From positions 186,001-250,000 of the forward strand of contig JAUNHH010000003.1 in the NCBI GenBank assembly GCA_030524055.1: 64,000 nucleotides of DNA, in the 5' to 3' direction. How positions within the stretch are numbered: the first letter of the stretch is position 1; each line of letters begins with the position of its first letter. This stretch comes from Actinomycetaceae bacterium. Its GTDB lineage: Bacteria > Actinomycetota > Actinomycetes > Actinomycetales > Actinomycetaceae. Made by a program: the position numbers and the translations under genes. The notes beneath the pieces are model-generated. The model saw only the letters and a program-made list of their open reading frames with translations. It was not told the DNA's origin and did not search any database. Below are positions 61,679 to 64,000 of the stretch, in pieces.

Positions 61679-62128
61679 ATGGCAGCAACATGGGAAGATA
61701 TTGAAAATCGCTGTGCGTACCTTTTCGCCACCGCATTAGACGAAACCTACGTGGTTTTCGCTGGTCCGCATAACTACTACGTCCAATTCGTCGTCAATGA
61801 GGATGATATTCACTGTGAAGCAGTATCCGATGAATTCCTCGATGCTGAACACCAGCTTACTCCTGATCAAAAAATGGCGCTCCACAACCTTGGGTGGGCT
61901 GATCCAGATGAGTATGGCAATGAGGTGAATTGGTTTGTTGAACATAATCGCACCCGTGCGCAAGACAATCGCACTGCGGCCCAGCGTTTAGTGCGCACCC
62001 TGCGTGAGGTCTATGGCATCACCGACACGAGTGAGTTGACCCTGCAATCTTGGTGTGACCAGGAAGGTCATGAGGAAGATCCTCTGGATATTGGCCTTAA
62101 CCTCAAGCGCGGGGTTTATGAAGAGTGA
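61679..62128 (+). CDS. TY-Chap/YbjN-like small protein
   Basis: 149 residues. The segment TYVVFAGPHNYYVQFVVNEDDIHCEAVSDEFLDAEHQLTPDQKMALHNLGWADPDEYGNEVNWF matches the TY-Chap N-terminal pattern (Y-Y-V-Q-F, L-x-x-LGW-x-x-P, N-W) of actinobacterial Tir-chaperone-like proteins. These are thought to be small chaperone- or immunity-like proteins; partners are unknown. No signal peptide. It stands alone between cinA and miaB, 36 bases after cinA, and could be co-transcribed with it. Confidence 0.65.
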   Translation: MAATWEDIENRCAYLFATALDETYVVFAGPHNYYVQFVVNEDDIHCEAVSDEFLDAEHQLTPDQKMALHNLGWADPDEYGNEVNWFVEHNRTRAQDNRTAAQRLVRTLREVYGITDTSELTLQSWCDQEGHEEDPLDIGLNLKRGVYEE

Positions 62129-62239
62129 AACCCATGCCTCCTCCTTTCCTCTGGGTGGCGACTGAATGAGACAGGGTGCACCCCGGATGAAGCCCTCACG
62201 GCGGGGGATCGGGAAAAGCGCGAAGTAGAATCAGTCCCG

Positions 62240-63778
62240 ATGAGTATTGAAATCGCGACTGACCTTCCACGCACCTACGCGGTGCGCACTTTGGGCTGCC
62301 AGATGAATGAGCATGATTCTGAGCGCATTGCTGGCCTCCTTGATGGTGCCGGGCTGGTGCCTGTTGAATTAGTGCCCGCAGCTGCTTCCCGTGCTACTGA
62401 AGCAGGGGATATGGGCGCCGACGTTGTGGTGATTAATACCTGTTCCGTCCGTGAAAATGCCGCAACCCGTCTTTTCGGTAATCTCGGCCAATTAGCTGCC
62501 GTTAAACGCGTGCGCCCCGGAATGCAGATTGCGGTGGGCGGCTGCCTTGCCCAGCAAATGCGTGACGGCATTATTGAAAAAGCCCCCTATGTAGATGCAG
62601 TTTTCGGGACCCACAATATTGACGTTCTCCCCGCATTATTGCGTCGCGCAGAGCATAATCGTTCGGCTGCCGTTGAAATCGAAGAATCGCTGAAAGTCTT
62701 CCCTTCAACATTGCCCACTCACCGTGAAAGTGCCTATGCCGCGTGGGTGTCTATTTCGGTAGGCTGCAATAACACCTGCACATTCTGTATTGTCCCGTCA
62801 TTGCGAGGAAAAGAACGCGATCGCCGGCCTGGAGAAATTCTCGCCGAAGTTGAAGCTGTCGCTGCTCAGGGTGCTATTGAAGTCACCCTTCTTGGTCAAA
62901 ATGTCAACTCCTATGGAGTGGGTTTTGGCGAGAAAGGCGCTTTTGCTCAGCTTCTTCGCGCTGTCGGTGCTATTGATGGTATTGAGCGGGTGCGTTTTAC
63001 CTCCCCACATCCCGCAGCATTTACTGATGACGTTATTGCCGCTATGGCAGAAACTCCCACCGTGATGCCCAGTTTGCATATGCCTTTGCAATCAGGATCG
63101 GATGCCGTATTGCGACAAATGCGTCGTTCTTATCGGCGTGAGCGCTATATGGGGATTTTATCTCGGGTGCGTGACGCTATTCCCGATGCAGCAATTACTA
63201 CTGACATTATTGTGGGCTTCCCCGGAGAAACGGAAGAGGATTTCCAAGCGACCCTTGACGTCGTTGCTGAAGCACGTTTTACCTCTGCTTATACATTCCT
63301 CTATTCGCCGCGTCCAGGAACACCCGCCGCGGACCGGACAGATCAAATTCCCGATGAGGTCGCAAAAGAACGGTATCGGCGCCTCATTGCCCTTCAAGAG
63401 TCCATTTGTGCAGAAGATAATGCGGCTCTTGTGGGCAGTGACGTCGAAGTCCTCATTAGTGAAGGGCAGGGCCGTAAAGATGGTGCTACGGCCCGTGTGT
63501 CCGGCAGGGCTCGCGATAACCGCCTGGTTCACGTGGCCCTCCCAGAGGCAATGCCACCAGATATGCGGCCTCGTCCAGGAGATATGGTCCGCGCCCGCGT
63601 CACTCACGGCGCCCCGCACCACCTGCTGGCGGATTCCGCACTGAGTGGCGGTCTTTTTGAGGTCCGACCCACCCGCGCTGGAGACGCCTGGGCGCAGCGC
63701 CGCGCCGCCGAAGAAAAGGCAGCGGATTCGCGCGTTGAGTTGGGTATTCCTACCCTTCGCGTGGGCCCACCCGCTTAA
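62240..63778 (+). CDS. miaB: tRNA-2-methylthio-N6-dimethylallyladenosine synthase
   Basis: 512 residues. It thiomethylates i6A37 in tRNAs. N-terminal UPF0004 domain cysteines C20 ([12 protein letters not shown]), C68 (NTCSVREN) and C102 (GGCLAQQ) bind the auxiliary Fe-S cluster. The radical SAM CxxxCxxC is C176, C180, C183 ([18 protein letters not shown]). A C-terminal TRAM domain follows ([32 protein letters not shown]). A ~50-residue tail beyond TRAM is common in actinobacteria. The stop is followed within 10 bases by an inverted pair of the dispersed repeat. Confidence 0.96.
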   Translation: MSIEIATDLPRTYAVRTLGCQMNEHDSERIAGLLDGAGLVPVELVPAAASRATEAGDMGADVVVINTCSVRENAATRLFGNLGQLAAVKRVRPGMQIAVGGCLAQQMRDGIIEKAPYVDAVFGTHNIDVLPALLRRAEHNRSAAVEIEESLKVFPSTLPTHRESAYAAWVSISVGCNNTCTFCIVPSLRGKERDRRPGEILAEVEAVAAQGAIEVTLLGQNVNSYGVGFGEKGAFAQLLRAVGAIDGIERVRFTSPHPAAFTDDVIAAMAETPTVMPSLHMPLQSGSDAVLRQMRRSYRRERYMGILSRVRDAIPDAAITTDIIVGFPGETEEDFQATLDVVAEARFTSAYTFLYSPRPGTPAADRTDQIPDEVAKERYRRLIALQESICAEDNAALVGSDVEVLISEGQGRKDGATARVSGRARDNRLVHVALPEAMPPDMRPRPGDMVRARVTHGAPHHLLADSALSGGLFEVRPTRAGDAWAQRRAAEEKAADSRVELGIPTLRVGPPA

Positions 63779-63783
63779 TAATT

Positions 63784-63797
63784 CACGAGGGCGGGGC
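63784..63797 (+). repeat. Dispersed 14-mer, 13/14 match (left arm)
   Basis: CACGAGGGCGGGGC, six bases after the miaB stop. Confidence 0.75.
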
Positions 63798-63829
63798 TCC
63801 CCAAATAAAAGGGAGGGCTCCGCCCTCGT
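63785..63829. terminator. Hairpin from an inverted pair of the dispersed repeat
   Basis: ACGAGGGCGGGGC pairs with GCTCCGCCCTCGT (one G-U), extended by CCC/GGG beyond a small bulge, around an A-rich loop. Lies between the convergent ends of miaB and the following gene. Confidence 0.75.
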
Positions 63830-63830
63830 C
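63817..63830 (-). repeat. Dispersed 14-mer, 13/14 match (right arm)
   Basis: Minus strand AATTGACGAGGGCGGAGC; pairs with the copy at 63784. Confidence 0.75.
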
Positions 63831-63847
63831 AATTGACTGACCTTAGT

Positions 63848-64000
63848 TCAGGACTTCAGGGCAGCCTCAATCATTTCCGGAATTTCCCGGCACGCCTGAC
63901 GAGTGACAATAAATGACCTGCGGAACATCGAATGCAATTGGCGATCAGACACGCCATGCTCGACATAAAAACGGCAGGTCATAACAATCGCATGATCCTG
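63848..64000 (-). CDS. C-terminal end of an unidentified protein
   Basis: The last 50 codons of a minus-strand gene that enters from beyond the window, ending at a TGA at 63850-63848. The visible peptide includes TCRFYVEHGVSDRQLHSMF and ends IPEMIEAALKS. It is short and helical in character, with no motif I recognise; the frame is supported by its convergent position with miaB and the intervening hairpin. Confidence 0.5.
   Translation of the reverse strand, partial: QDHAIVMTCRFYVEHGVSDRQLHSMFRRSFIVTRQACREIPEMIEAALKS

Noticed and set aside
582..63830. Interpreting the 14-mer as Chi or FtsK polar guide sequence
   Set aside because: Copies are nearly balanced between strands within one replichore-sized window and cluster at gene ends as inverted pairs, unlike Chi or KOPS. 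A genome-wide count is needed to settle it.

Overview
The window reads as a chromosomal segment of a moderately GC-rich actinobacterium, most likely of the Actinomycetaceae (inference). The order rimP, nusA, ylxR, infB, rbfA, truB, ribF, rpsO, pnp, M16 peptidase, dapB, dapA, rnj, ftsK, pgsA, clgR, DUF3046, recA, recX, miaB is the familiar actinobacterial backbone. InfB has the long Ala/Pro- and Gly/Arg-rich N-terminus of that phylum, a perfect actinobacterial SOS box precedes recA, and GTG starts are frequent. I saw no tRNA, rRNA, CRISPR array, phage or transposase gene.

Layout. 1-1076: end of a dusB-type gene and aroD. 1172-12082: a tightly packed, all-plus locus of three glycosyltransferases, a fused ABC exporter, two aminoglycoside-phosphotransferase-fold proteins, a UDP-glucose 6-dehydrogenase and a two-component system. 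It looks like a glycan or glycolipid assembly-and-export system that I cannot match to a characterised one. 12101-20767: a Pro/Ala-rich membrane protein, an alpha-amylase-fold protein, dgt, dnaG, an orphan HigA-like regulator, an amidase and a lipoprotein. 20841-34102: translation and RNA genes (rimP to pnp), interrupted after infB by a small gene between two 81-bp direct repeats. 34360-36899: three secreted or membrane proteins of unknown function. 36918-48259: peptidase, lysine/DAP pathway, RNase J, FtsK, PgsA with an unusually long tail, ClgR and DUF3046. 48304-50558: an MFS/TetR/DUF6463 module. 50615-52613: SOS-controlled recA-recX. 52594-62128: an accessory block with three tandem ~620-residue HEAT-like paralogues, a beta-helix lipoprotein, a displaced CinA amidase and a TY-Chap-like protein. 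62240-63778: miaB, then the C-terminus of an unknown minus-strand gene.

The most striking signal cuts across all regions. A 14-base word, GACGAGGGCGGGGC (often extended to ATTGACGAGGGCGGGGC), occurs nine times exactly and about fourteen more times with one or two changes. It is found on both strands, concentrated between genes but also inside coding sequence. It forms inverted pairs that make hairpins after rimP and miaB, gives one arm of hairpins after infB and pnp, and supplies the stop codon of several genes. This is the genomic behaviour of the DNA uptake sequences of Neisseriaceae and Pasteurellaceae, in a phylum where I know of none described. The second candidate for a new system is the tandem HEAT-like triplet, whose genes share an almost identical 3' end although their bodies have diverged.
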